Positions 27,343 to 35,608 of a DNA stretch of 64,000 nt are shown here, piece by piece. Location: the NCBI GenBank assembly GCA_028280065.1, contig JANQMN010000142.1, positions 32,706-96,705 of the forward strand. The letters run 5' to 3'. Origin of the DNA: Hahella sp. GTDB lineage: Bacteria > Pseudomonadota > Gammaproteobacteria > Pseudomonadales > Oleiphilaceae. The position numbers and the translations under genes are program-made. Every line of letters starts with the position of its first letter. Within the stretch, counting starts at the first letter, position 1. The notes under the pieces are model-generated. The model was given only the letters and a program-made list of their open reading frames with translations. It was not told the DNA's origin and ran no database searches.

Positions 27343-27534
27343 TTTTTTACTCCCAAAAATATTTATTAGTTAACGCAGTAAAATCAAAAGTGAATGGATA
27401 AAAAGCTGTGCTGATAAATGGCGCCAGGTTCTAAAAAGCGAACGGGTCCACCAGCGTTTTTGGGAGAACGATTTTCCAACGGCGTTGAGACAGCATGCGT
27501 CTAACCGCCGTCTCGAACAATTGATTGGGTCCAT

Positions 27535-27572
27535 AAAAAAAGCCCCTCGGGTTTTGGCCTTCGGAGCTTTTT
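27535..27572 (-). terminator. Intrinsic terminator in the DAHP synthase leader (attenuator hairpin)
   Basis: On the minus strand AAAAAGCTCC pairs with GGGGCTTTTT (10 bp, one G-U), followed by a T-run. It lies about 190 nt before the DAHP synthase start and on the same strand. Its loop contains GAAGGCC (27556-27562), which can instead pair with GGCCTTC at 27578-27584; that arm in turn can pair with GGAAGG at 27598-27603. These competing pairings are what an attenuator needs. Confidence 0.7.
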
Positions 27573-27625
27573 CCTCGGAAGGCCGTTGTTAAACGAACCT
27601 TCCTGTTGTTGCCTGACGTTAATCG

Positions 27626-27814
27626 CTAATTCGAGATTGTCAGACGCCCATGGCTGGCCCGTTTGGAGCGGCTAAAATAAAAGCCCCAAAAATGACTAAA
27701 CGACCAGCTGTTAAATATGGTTGCTTTCGATCCAAGGTAACCACATACCAAAGCACTCAACCTGCCCTGGGTCGAAAAAGTATAAGAATGTCCGGTTACC
27801 TTCGCGATATTCAT
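27626..27814 (-). CDS. Putative aromatic-rich leader peptide of DAHP synthase
   Basis: A small reading frame of up to 62 residues upstream of the terminator. Its 3' part carries a run of aromatic codons (27674-27706) reading WSFSHFWGFYF, eight control-type codons (Trp, Phe, Tyr) within eleven, and ends TISN at stop 27626. ATG 27814 is the only ATG that fits; a TTG at 27751 is an alternative with a slightly better SD. The stop codon lies about 50 nt before the terminator stem. A ribosome stalling at the aromatic run would change pairing downstream. The peptide role is inferred; no experimental family name is claimed. Confidence 0.5.
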   Translation of the reverse strand: MNIAKVTGHSYTFSTQGRLSALVCGYLGSKATIFNSWSFSHFWGFYFSRSKRASHGRLTISN

Positions 27815-27996
27815 GAACCCGAGTCTAACCCTATTCAGCAGAATCAAGCAATACTATTTTCAGACCTGGTTCAAATTTCATCCGGTACAGCAAAAAGCCG
27901 CCAACGGAGCATAATAAATGCGCAGGGAATCTTGGTTGCCCATTTACCTGGTAACAATTACAATCAGTCATCTTTCGCGAATGGATGCCACCGCTT

Positions 27997-28545
27997 ATGA
28001 AAACCCTCATTTGTTTTATCAGCCTTTTTATTCTCAGCTTTTCCGCCACCGCCAATGAACTTCCGCACAGACATAGTTTCGATGTCTCCGGCTATGGCAA
28101 GACTGTGTTGGATTCAAAAGCCGCCGCGGAATACTCGTTGAAGAAAAGAGGCTGGATGATTGCCACGGAAACCGACACGACTTATGAAGCAAAGCTCAAT
28201 AAACGGGATATCCGTGCTCGTATCGTCATCAACATGAAAACCCCGGTCGTCGAGATTCTCTCTTATACCCAGCGGGAAGATACCGAGCAAATCCCGTTTA
28301 AACCCGCCCAGCAACGCACAGTACTGCGCCCTTATTATCCAAGAGGCTGGATAAGCAATATAGAGCGAGACATGAAGCACTATTTGGCCAACCAGCCTGC
28401 CATTGATGCCGAATCAGTAGCGCTGAGCAAGAACGCCGAATCCCCCGAGTTCCGCCTCAAGCGATTGCACTCGCTGCTGGAAAAGCAACTCATCAGCGAG
28501 CAGGAATACCGGGACAAGCGCCAAGAGATACTGCAGGCGCTTTAA
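27997..28545 (+). CDS. Exported protein with C-terminal SHOCT domain
   Basis: A 182-residue protein from ATG 27997 (an ATG four codons earlier is possible). It has a Sec signal (MKTLICFISLFILSFSATANE), a central domain of about 100 residues without a recognised family (FDVSGYGKTVLDSKAAAEYSLKKRGW), and a C-terminal SHOCT motif of about 30 residues (LHSLLEKQLISEQEYRDKRQEIL). SHOCT helices are short oligomerisation or recognition motifs found at protein ends. It is divergent from the DAHP synthase leader. Function unknown. Confidence 0.65.
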   Translation: MKTLICFISLFILSFSATANELPHRHSFDVSGYGKTVLDSKAAAEYSLKKRGWMIATETDTTYEAKLNKRDIRARIVINMKTPVVEILSYTQREDTEQIPFKPAQQRTVLRPYYPRGWISNIERDMKHYLANQPAIDAESVALSKNAESPEFRLKRLHSLLEKQLISEQEYRDKRQEILQAL

Positions 28546-28780
28546 TCCCATCGGCGTCTGCTTTACGCGATCGCCGGGTTTTTCAGGGATCAAGTCATCC
28601 GGCACATAGTCTTTGGCTTTTGCTGCAGTTTTTTTAATTACTGGTGCTTAATCACCATGCGTTTGATAACAGGGTGTATGACAAGATCTTTAAGTCATCA
28701 CCTTTGTTTTTTCTATAAATAGCTGTCACTTTCTCATCAGATTGGCAATTTACGTATGTAGAACCAATATCCGCCCATCA

Positions 28781-29908
28781 CTAGAAGACTAACCCAATTT
28801 CCAAATCCGCCTGTCTCGCCAAGTTGTCATTGTCGTCACGAAGCTTTTGGTCTGAGAACCACCCAGCCAGTCCCAGATGCAGGTTACCTAACTGATACCG
28901 AAATCCCGCATAAAGGTTGTGTATATCTTCGCTCTGGCGTCCGTCTTCCAAGCGGCCATTGTCTGCGAGCTTTTCTACGCCGAGAGTGATGCCCAGTTCA
29001 TCGGTTAGCTGAAGATCGACGCCCAGGTTGAATTCTTTGATATCGATTTGCTTGCCATAGTCTTCTTCGTGATTTTCCCGCAGATAGCCGGCATTGAAAA
29101 AGGGCATTAGCCAGTCTTGGAAATAATAGGCAAGCGAGAAACCATAGGCAGTTTCAGATTTCCAGGTGCGGTTTTTTTCGCCATCTTCGTTTCGGTTTTG
29201 CCCGTTGTCCCGGTAGTCACGATGCTCTGCTTCCATGGCCATCACCAATGCATCAAGTTCCAACTCCACTACCAGGTTCAAGCCACTGATATCGCCAAAA
29301 TTGTCTTCTTCCTCAAAGGAAATATCGCCTTCCGTCACCGAGTAAGCGGCGGCTAACGAGAGTTCTTCGGTAGGCGCATAGCCGAATCCCCAATAGGTTT
29401 GTTCCCCTTCCCGGTTGCCATAGTCGCCGGTGATATCTTCGCCCAGTTCCGTCATGAACTCGTTGCCCTGGTCGATTCCGCCGACCTCCAGACGCCCGGC
29501 AAACAAGGAGAGGTTTTCATAGCCCAAACGAATGTAGGCTTCAGTAATATCGGTACCCTTGTCGTTTGCTTCCCATTCGACAGATGCTTCGGCCGCCCAA
29601 CCGGCAGTTTCGGGCAACGCTAGCCGAAGCATCGGGTACACCACATAATCGGTCCGGGATTGATTGCGGCCTTCGCCTTCGTCTTCCGCCCATAGGTATT
29701 GGTAGGCGCCATAGATTTCCAACCCGACACAAAACGCCGGTCGGTTCTCGGGTACCAGTTCAATATCGGCGCAGACGGTGGCGTCATCATCACCAGTTGC
29801 ATAATCATGAATGGGAACCTCCTCTCCATGACTATTCGTCACACCTGAACCAAGCGCCAGAAACATCCAAAAGCGCAGCAAATATCGCGAAATAACTAAT
29901 GAATGCAT
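28781..29908 (-). CDS. Outer-membrane porin-like beta-barrel (alginate-export/porin type)
   Basis: A 375-residue exported protein from ATG 29908, with GGGGA 7 nt upstream. A signal segment (RYLLRFWMFLALGSG) is followed by a mature chain made of repeated amphipathic strands with many Asp/Glu/Asn turns and a C-terminal strand ending in Phe (LEIGLVF), the BAM recognition pattern. The high acidity suggests a marine or cation-interacting barrel. It follows the histidine kinase by 38 nt on the same strand, so it is probably the last gene of the regulator-kinase-barrel operon and may be the output or a reporter of the stimulus sensed. Confidence 0.7.
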   Translation of the reverse strand: MHSLVISRYLLRFWMFLALGSGVTNSHGEEVPIHDYATGDDDATVCADIELVPENRPAFCVGLEIYGAYQYLWAEDEGEGRNQSRTDYVVYPMLRLALPETAGWAAEASVEWEANDKGTDITEAYIRLGYENLSLFAGRLEVGGIDQGNEFMTELGEDITGDYGNREGEQTYWGFGYAPTEELSLAAAYSVTEGDISFEEEDNFGDISGLNLVVELELDALVMAMEAEHRDYRDNGQNRNEDGEKNRTWKSETAYGFSLAYYFQDWLMPFFNAGYLRENHEEDYGKQIDIKEFNLGVDLQLTDELGITLGVEKLADNGRLEDGRQSEDIHNLYAGFRYQLGNLHLGLAGWFSDQKLRDDNDNLARQADLEIGLVF

Positions 29909-29946
29909 CACTATTTCCCCTAGGCCAGTTTCGAATGGAACATGTT

Positions 29947-31347
29947 TTAAGTTGTCGGTAATAAAACAGTGAATATCGTTTGCTTGTTAATCACGCTTTG
30001 GAGCGTGATGTCGCCTCCATGGGCGCGGGCAACTGCCCGTGAAAAGCTTAAGCCGAGGCCACAGCCGTCTTGCGAGCGGCTGTGATCACAACGATAGAAG
30101 CGCTCGAAAACACGAGGTAGATCCGCCTCCGGAATACCGATTCCGGTATCTTTTACGCGAATGACGATGCCATCATCCTGCCTGTTAAGATCGATGGAAA
30201 CCAATCCGCCTTCCGGAGTGTATTTGAGTGCGTTATCGATGAGGTTAGCCAGCATCCGCTGCAGGTTATGCTTATTGCCGAAAACGACCAGGTCGCGGTT
30301 AATGGCAACCTGTAATTGAATACCCTTTTCTTCGGCCAGCGGCGCGAATAAATCGCAGGCTTCCTCGGCCAACATTGAAATATTAATTGACTCTTTATGT
30401 TCGTTACCCACACCGGCCTCCGCCTCCGCAACATCCAAAGTCATGTTGATCATCTGCAAAAGCCGATCGCACTCCTCAAGGGTATCGGTGACGGCAGAGC
30501 GGTAATCTTCTATATTTCCCGCATTTGAAATGGTGACTTCAGAGATGGCACGAATCCGCGCCAAGGGACTGCGTAGATCGTGGGCAATGTTGTCGGTCAT
30601 TTCCCGCATCTCTGCGATCAGGCTTCGGATCCGCTCAGCCATTGCATTGAAAGTCTCTGCCAGTTCGGCAATTTCGTCGCCGCTGGATGCCACCGCCGCG
30701 CGGCGGTCGAGCTTGCCGTTTTTGATATCGACGGCAGCGGAGCTGACTTCCTTAATGCCGGCACTGGCGCGTTTAGCCATCAGCCAGCAAATACAAGACG
30801 CCAGTGGGATTACCACGCAAAAAATTATTATCGAGGCTATTTGTATCACCGCCATTACTTCATCTTTTTCTTCCATGGTTTCACCCAGTTGCAAATAAAT
30901 TCCCGGGCCAATTTCGCCAAATACCACAAGCGAAATATGCTCCAGGGCCGGGTGATCCACGACCTCGATTAGCGGTTCGTCGTCGCTTTGTTTATCGAGT
31001 AGCGTATTGACGGGTTGCAGGAAACTCCATGACTCCAAATCCGAAGCCAGTAACATTTCACCTTTGTCGTTAAACAGACGCAGGAAAAAACTGTTCGGCT
31101 CATTGCCTTTCATTTCACTTTCCAGGTCCTCTATGACTTTACCAAAGCCCTGCTCCCGATAGAGTTCCTGCAGTTCCTCGATATCCTCTTCCAGTTCCTC
31201 CTCCATTCGCGCATCCAATATCGAGCCAATTGCCAGGATAACGCCGAGCATCGATGCCAGCAGAAGCACCAGAAAGGTCATTCCGTACCAAAGCGTCAGG
31301 CGCGTGGAAAAACTCCGCACCGGGTTAATCCTGTTGCTTAAGAACAT
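29947..31347 (-). CDS. Sensor histidine kinase (OmpR-partner type)
   Basis: A 466-residue kinase from ATG 31347 (GAGG 8 nt upstream). Helix 1 about 20-44, a very acidic periplasmic region (MEEELEEDIEELQELYREQ), helix 2 about 168-190, HAMP, HisKA with NIAHDLRSPLARIRAI (phospho-His about 256) and HATPase with N box NLIDNALKYTP and DTGIGIPEADLPRVFERFYR. Its gene overlaps the end of the response regulator gene by 23 nt. The acidic periplasmic loop would suit sensing of cations or cationic peptides, as in PhoQ/PmrB, but this is inference. Confidence 0.88.
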   Translation of the reverse strand: MFLSNRINPVRSFSTRLTLWYGMTFLVLLLASMLGVILAIGSILDARMEEELEEDIEELQELYREQGFGKVIEDLESEMKGNEPNSFFLRLFNDKGEMLLASDLESWSFLQPVNTLLDKQSDDEPLIEVVDHPALEHISLVVFGEIGPGIYLQLGETMEEKDEVMAVIQIASIIIFCVVIPLASCICWLMAKRASAGIKEVSSAAVDIKNGKLDRRAAVASSGDEIAELAETFNAMAERIRSLIAEMREMTDNIAHDLRSPLARIRAISEVTISNAGNIEDYRSAVTDTLEECDRLLQMINMTLDVAEAEAGVGNEHKESINISMLAEEACDLFAPLAEEKGIQLQVAINRDLVVFGNKHNLQRMLANLIDNALKYTPEGGLVSIDLNRQDDGIVIRVKDTGIGIPEADLPRVFERFYRCDHSRSQDGCGLGLSFSRAVARAHGGDITLQSVINKQTIFTVLLPTT

Positions 31348-32002
31348 AACCAAGTCCTCTCACCGTATGGATTAATGGAGTATCAAATCCCTTGTCCACT
31401 TTTTCCCGCAACTTGCTTATCCTTGCCTCGACTACATTGGTGCCTGGATCAAAGTGATAGTCCCATACACGTTCCATAATCATGGTTTTGGAAACCACAT
31501 GCCCTTGATTTCGTAGCAAATATTCCAACAACATAAACTCTTTGGGCTGCAAGTCGACTTTCTTTCCTCCACGGCTCACGGTGCGAGCAAGCAAATCGAT
31601 GGTCAGATCCCGGTAGTTCATTGTGGTCGGTTCAACGACATTGCTTGAGCGTCGTAAAAGTGCCTTTACCCGCGCCAGTAACTCACTAAAGGAAAACGGT
31701 TTGGTTAGATAATCGTCTCCGCCATGGGTTAACCCGCTTACCCGTTCTTCTACCGAACGCTTGGCACTCAGTATTAAGATCGGAAGATTAATGCCCTTGT
31801 CCCGAACCAAATCAATAATCGACAAGCCGTCCAGTTTCGGCAGCATCAGATCCACAATGGCCAGATCGTAGTCGCCGCTTAGCGCCAGGCTTATACCGGT
31901 TAGCCCTTCGTCGGCATGGTCCACTATAAATCCCGCTTCTTTAAGTCCCTTTTTGATCAGGTCGGCAATTACCAGGTCATCTTCAATTACAAGTATTTTC
32001 AT
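31325..32002 (-). CDS. OmpR family response regulator
   Basis: A 225-residue regulator starting at MKILVIEDDLVIADLI (ATG 32002). Receiver Asp lies in LAIVDLMLPKLDG, Lys in YLTKPF; the C-terminal winged helix shows DYHFDPGTNVVEARISKLREKVDKG and IHTVRGLGYVLK. It heads the operon with the histidine kinase and porin-like gene. Only 49 nt separate its start from the stop of the frameshifted EAL gene upstream on the same strand, so the two may share a transcript. Confidence 0.9.
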   Translation of the reverse strand: MKILVIEDDLVIADLIKKGLKEAGFIVDHADEGLTGISLALSGDYDLAIVDLMLPKLDGLSIIDLVRDKGINLPILILSAKRSVEERVSGLTHGGDDYLTKPFSFSELLARVKALLRRSSNVVEPTTMNYRDLTIDLLARTVSRGGKKVDLQPKEFMLLEYLLRNQGHVVSKTMIMERVWDYHFDPGTNVVEARISKLREKVDKGFDTPLIHTVRGLGYVLKQQD

Positions 32003-32051
32003 CTCAGTCAGCCACGCTCTGCTCGCACCCATTGGCATCAAGCAGTGTTCG

Positions 32052-32845
32052 TCAATCCCCCACCGTCATTCTTAGCTCTGCATGATCTTCAATATAGCTG
32101 ACGCATTCACTAAGCGGCATCGGCTTGGCAAAATAATAACCCTGCCCCCAATCGGCTCCGAGGCGTGTCAGCAACAACGCCTGGCCGATACTTTCTATGC
32201 CTTCGACGATCGAGCGGAGATTCAGGTCTCGTGCGACGTTCAGCAAATGCTGAACGATCAGTAAGTCACGACGGTTGCTTTGAATCCGTTGCACGAAGCT
32301 GCGATCGACTTTTATCCCGTCCACCTCAATTTCCCGTAAGTGATTCAACCCTGAAAACCCGTGCAGAAATCATCTAACACCAACGCTATACCCGCCATAC
32401 GCAACTGCTTCGCCCTGTCGATAACCCGCTCCATTTCCACTACTCGGCTTGATTCGGTCAATTCAACTGTCAATTTATTGCGCGGCATTCGATAATGGCT
32501 TGTGCGATCCAGGAGAAAGGGTAGGAATCCGGGATCGGCAAGTAGCGCATAACTGCAATTTACGCTGACTTCTTCAATGCCTAGCTCCTCAAACGGAGTT
32601 ACCGACATGTCTCGAATCACCCGATCCATCACAAACCGGTCGAGATCCTTCATCATGCCAAACTCTTCGAACCAGGGAAGGAACTGGTTTGGCGTCAGAA
32701 TATCACTGCCATTGTTGCAACGTACTAACGCTTCAAGACCTCTTACATGGTGGGTTTTTAAGTCCACCTGGGGCTGATAATAAACTTCCAGTTGTTCGTG
32801 TAGGAGCATACCTCTCAGCAGTAAACGCGACTCTTGACCTAGCAT
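32052..32845 (-). pseudogene. EAL domain phosphodiesterase gene broken by a single-base frameshift
   Basis: The EAL domain that degrades cyclic-di-GMP is split over two frames. The 5' part (from ATG 32845, SD GGGAGGAAGG) encodes the EAL motif region (GLEALVRC), VELTESS and ALDDFCTGF; then the frame hits a stop at 32345. The sequence continues in another frame as GLNHLREIEVDGIKVDRSF..EGIES. Adding one T in the run GGTTTTCAGGG (about 32350-32360) restores DDFCTGFSGLNHL, the family consensus. The key metal-binding residues are otherwise present, so the damage looks recent, or is a sequencing error. No GGDEF or membrane domain is attached. Confidence 0.85.
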
Positions 32846-32999
32846 TCGTACCTTCCTCCCAACGTGAAGAACAACAGTTATACTCGGTGCCAAATTGATA
32901 TCCTCAGCATAACCGTCGAACTTCACCCTAAGCTGATGGCAAGATTATCAAACGGTAATCTAGATCACGCTTCGCTAGATTTAGCCGCGGCCAAAACGA

Positions 33000-33022
33000 C
33001 AAAACCCCGCACAGGGCGGGGT
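33000..33022 (-). terminator. Rho-independent terminator
   Basis: On the minus strand CCCCGC-CCTGT-GCGGGG is followed by TTTT. It lies 21 nt beyond the stop of the exported hypothetical gene at 33043 and ends that transcript before the EAL gene. Confidence 0.85.
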
Positions 33023-33042
33023 CATGAATCACTGGCCGATTA

Positions 33043-33840
33043 TTATTCAATAGCGAAGCAGCTTTCAGTGGCGGTTTGATTGCCATTTTCCGCCTGAACC
33101 AAAATTTCGTACTTGAACTCGTCTCCCAGCGCCGTAAAAAGCTCGGGCACGCTAAAGGATGTGACATATGCCGGCAGGTCTACATGGTAGACGAGCAACT
33201 CCGGCTCTTCTCTTTCCACGACCAATTGGTACTGACGTACCGACACCGGCCCCGCTTTGCCGAGCTCGGGGTGAGACGTCGTCACCGCTTGCCAGCTAAT
33301 GATTACCGGTTCAGCGACTAACGGGACCTCTTCATCGCAATCTTCCGCGAACTCCACGCCCGAAACTTCGATACCTTCGGCCGGAGCCGGCAGTATATGC
33401 GAGAGCTCCGCTTCGGTTTCCAACTCGAAGCCATCCAACGTCTTGCCCTCGATTTCATATATTCCTTCCGGAAAGCGCTGGAAGAAGGTTTCCGGCTCAA
33501 GTTCGTCAAATCCCGGTTCGGCACTTTCGAAAAACAGTTCCGTAAGCCCTTGCTTGCGCAAGCGCCCCTTCACTTTTACATTGAGCAGCGTTTTCTCGCT
33601 GGGACTTTCGATGCTGAGTTTTTTCCACGGCTCACCGTCAATCAGCGCATGGATGCCCAGGTCACCGTCGGTGTCATTCAACTCAAAGTAGATCCGGGCT
33701 TCGTCAAAAGGAATTTCATAATCATCGTCATCTGCTATTGCCGGTGTACCGGATAAGGTCAGCGCCGTGATCATAGCAAAACGGATAGTCGATTCCGCAA
33801 GTTTAGTACAGCGCCTGGAGGTGAATTTATCGCCTGTCAT
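33043..33840 (-). CDS. Exported hypothetical protein, acidic
   Basis: A 265-residue protein from ATG 33840, chosen because AAGGAG lies 6 nt upstream; longer in-frame extensions have no SD. It has a signal segment (FAMITALTLSGTPAIA) followed by an acidic stretch DDDDYEIPFDEARIYFELN. The mature protein is strongly acidic with predicted beta strands; the C-terminal part (about 170-265) has a fibronectin type III-like flavour (VIISWQAV...YQLVVE...YEILVQAENGN). Function unknown; a terminator follows it, so it is a single-gene transcript. Confidence 0.65.
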   Translation of the reverse strand: MTGDKFTSRRCTKLAESTIRFAMITALTLSGTPAIADDDDYEIPFDEARIYFELNDTDGDLGIHALIDGEPWKKLSIESPSEKTLLNVKVKGRLRKQGLTELFFESAEPGFDELEPETFFQRFPEGIYEIEGKTLDGFELETEAELSHILPAPAEGIEVSGVEFAEDCDEEVPLVAEPVIISWQAVTTSHPELGKAGPVSVRQYQLVVEREEPELLVYHVDLPAYVTSFSVPELFTALGDEFKYEILVQAENGNQTATESCFAIE

Positions 33841-34077
33841 ATTGATCTCCTTAATAACTGTGTTGAGACGTCGGCCTGTGCCATCGAAATGTGTTATCAA
33901 CAATGTACAGACCGGCTTTCCATCAGGATGCCAATTCGGCAACTCGCTAAATACCTCGCATCTTGATGCTTTCAGCATAAAGTCACGACTTCATCGCAAG
34001 CTCATCGAAACCTTATCATTTGGCAACCTATGAACAGTTTCCAATCCCGGTAGTTTTAAGGAATCGTTAAAATGGTT

Positions 34078-34101
34078 CCCCTGAAACTTGAGTTTCAGGG
34101 G
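34078..34101. repeat. Perfect 10-bp palindromic hairpin
   Basis: CCCCTGAAAC-TTGA-GTTTCAGGGG is a perfect inverted repeat with a tetraloop in the gap between the exported acidic protein (minus) and the small hypothetical gene (plus). Neither strand has a U-tract directly after it, so it may be an operator or a non-canonical terminator. Confidence 0.5.
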
Positions 34102-34149
34102 AATTACAGGCACATTAAGAACAGATGAATATTGACGCTTGGGGGACGC

Positions 34150-34521
34150 ATGCGATTGGACTACAGTACCCAATTTACTGACAACCCGGAATTCTCCGCG
34201 CTGATTAACGGCTCAGGGCGAAGAATTGAATTTCATATTGCCCAAGCGGAACGCTATTATTATATGGTCGCCTTGTCCGGCCGCTCAGGCAAACCTGCGG
34301 TGAGACAAAAGCTGCTAGGCCCCTTCTTCAGCCTTGAGCAGGCGTCGGGAACCGTGCGGGCCATCGGCAACTCCCTTGTCCATACCGGTTATGAAAGACT
34401 GATCGGAAGTAAACCCCAGTGGACTTTTCAGGTTCTTGGAGAACTAAAGCGGCTGAAAAAAGAAAAGCGGAAGTTTCAGGGTGATTATGCGTTTAATCCA
34501 AACGATGTTTACTTCGATTAA
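34150..34521 (+). CDS. Hypothetical protein
   Basis: A 123-residue cytoplasmic-looking protein from ATG 34150 (GGGGG just upstream; a TTG six codons earlier is less likely). No signal or membrane helix. It is basic toward the C-terminus (LKRLKKEKRKFQGD) and contains YYYMVALSGRSGKPAVRQKLLGPF near residue 36. No family is recognised. It is the only plus-strand gene between 28.5 and 48.5 kb and is convergent with the alpha-E operon. Confidence 0.5.
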   Translation: MRLDYSTQFTDNPEFSALINGSGRRIEFHIAQAERYYYMVALSGRSGKPAVRQKLLGPFFSLEQASGTVRAIGNSLVHTGYERLIGSKPQWTFQVLGELKRLKKEKRKFQGDYAFNPNDVYFD

Positions 34522-34656
34522 TAACTATATTGCATATTCCCGACTTTTCTCCCTTTATCTCCACACTTTACCCGCTTGTCCATCCGCAACGAAGTCTGCC
34601 TACTATACCTCCCTGCATAGCGGGCGTGTCTTGATATTTGCCAGGCGTTTTCCAGG

Positions 34657-35607
34657 TCAACCGGCCACCTGGGTTTGCGATTGGGTCGTCGCATCCTCGC
34701 CAAAATAGGCTACCGACAACTCGCTATGGATATTCGCAAATCCCACCTGCAAATGGTCCATGGAGTTTTGTAGCTCTTCCTGTTTTAACTTGCGATACTC
34801 CATGTGATCGAGCTGCCGCTTAACCCGGTGCACGGCCAACAGGGTTCTTTCGTTATTGGGTAAAGCATCCAAGCCGGACTCCACTTCATTCAAGCAGTAA
34901 GCGACCGCCCTGGGAAACACTTTCGACTGGAGCAGGAAGCGCAGCACATCTTCCCGTTTGATCGCCAACTGCATTTCGCGACGGTACATTTGGTAGCCGG
35001 TCAAGGATTTCAGCACGCTCATCCACTGCAAATTATCATAGGTCGCGGCACTGGTGGTGGCATCCGGTATCAGATTTGCCGACCGGGTGTCGATAATACG
35101 AGTCGTCATATCCGCTCTTTCAAGCAAGCGCCCGAGCTTCAGGAAGGTGTAACCGGCATCGTGGTTCATCGTCCCGGAAAGCGTCCCGGTGATGGTCTGA
35201 CACTGGGTGATGATTTCCTGCAGAAACGGATAACGGCCCCGCTTGGTCAGCGCCTGCTGGGCTTGATCCTTCGAATACAGATAAGTGGTATTGATGGTTT
35301 CCCAGATCTCCCTTGGAATCACATCCCGAATAGTCCGGGCGTTTTCCCTGGCAAAAGCCATGCTTGACATGATCGAGACCTGATTCTTTTTATCGCTGAT
35401 CAGAAACTTCAGCACCGAGCGCTCGTTGAACTCCTCCGCATAGCCTTCGGCGCCGGTGATGGCGACCAGTTGCCCCCAAATCGGCGACAGGCCTTTAGGT
35501 AAGTCCAAGGCGAGATTGGCATTAACGTTGATCAGTCTGGCCAAGTCTTCGGCACGTTCCAGATAACGAGCCATCCAATATATATTTCCAGCCACTCTCG
35601 ATAACAT
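34657..35607 (-). CDS. Alpha-E domain protein (DUF403), stand-alone
   Basis: A 316-residue all-helical protein of the alpha-E family, opening MLSRVAGNIYWMARYLERAEDLARLINVNA, the family signature with a Glu-Arg-rich helix. ATG 35607 is preceded by GAGGAGG and begins directly after the ATP-grasp stop, so translation is coupled. Alpha-E proteins always accompany circularly permuted ATP-grasp proteins and are thought to be helical partners in a peptide-bond-forming or peptide-modifying system; biochemical function is not known. Its sequence is homologous to the C-terminal half of the fusion protein at 37954. Confidence 0.88.
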   Translation of the reverse strand: MLSRVAGNIYWMARYLERAEDLARLINVNANLALDLPKGLSPIWGQLVAITGAEGYAEEFNERSVLKFLISDKKNQVSIMSSMAFARENARTIRDVIPREIWETINTTYLYSKDQAQQALTKRGRYPFLQEIITQCQTITGTLSGTMNHDAGYTFLKLGRLLERADMTTRIIDTRSANLIPDATTSAATYDNLQWMSVLKSLTGYQMYRREMQLAIKREDVLRFLLQSKVFPRAVAYCLNEVESGLDALPNNERTLLAVHRVKRQLDHMEYRKLKQEELQNSMDHLQVGFANIHSELSVAYFGEDATTQSQTQVAG

Positions 35608-35608
35608 C

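Larger units (their letters stand above)
27343..27984 (-). promoter_or_regulatory. Leader and divergent promoter region of DAHP synthase
   Basis: This 640-nt gap contains, in transcription order on the minus strand, the putative aromatic leader peptide, a pause-type hairpin (GTCTGAC with GTCAGGC, about 27611-27645), alternative anti-terminator pairings, the intrinsic terminator and then about 190 nt of leader up to the SD. The right end also carries the promoter of the divergent SHOCT-domain gene. Confidence 0.6.

Noticed and set aside
27370..27534. Small minus-strand frame with Trp-Trp and further Trp codons just before DAHP synthase
   Set aside because: It looks like a trp-type leader, but it lies downstream of the terminator and there is no terminator between it and the DAHP synthase start, so it cannot work as an attenuator leader.
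34650..34672. CCAGGT/ACCTGG stem near the alpha-E stop
   Set aside because: It overlaps coding sequence, has no U-tract, and is short; not enough to call a terminator.
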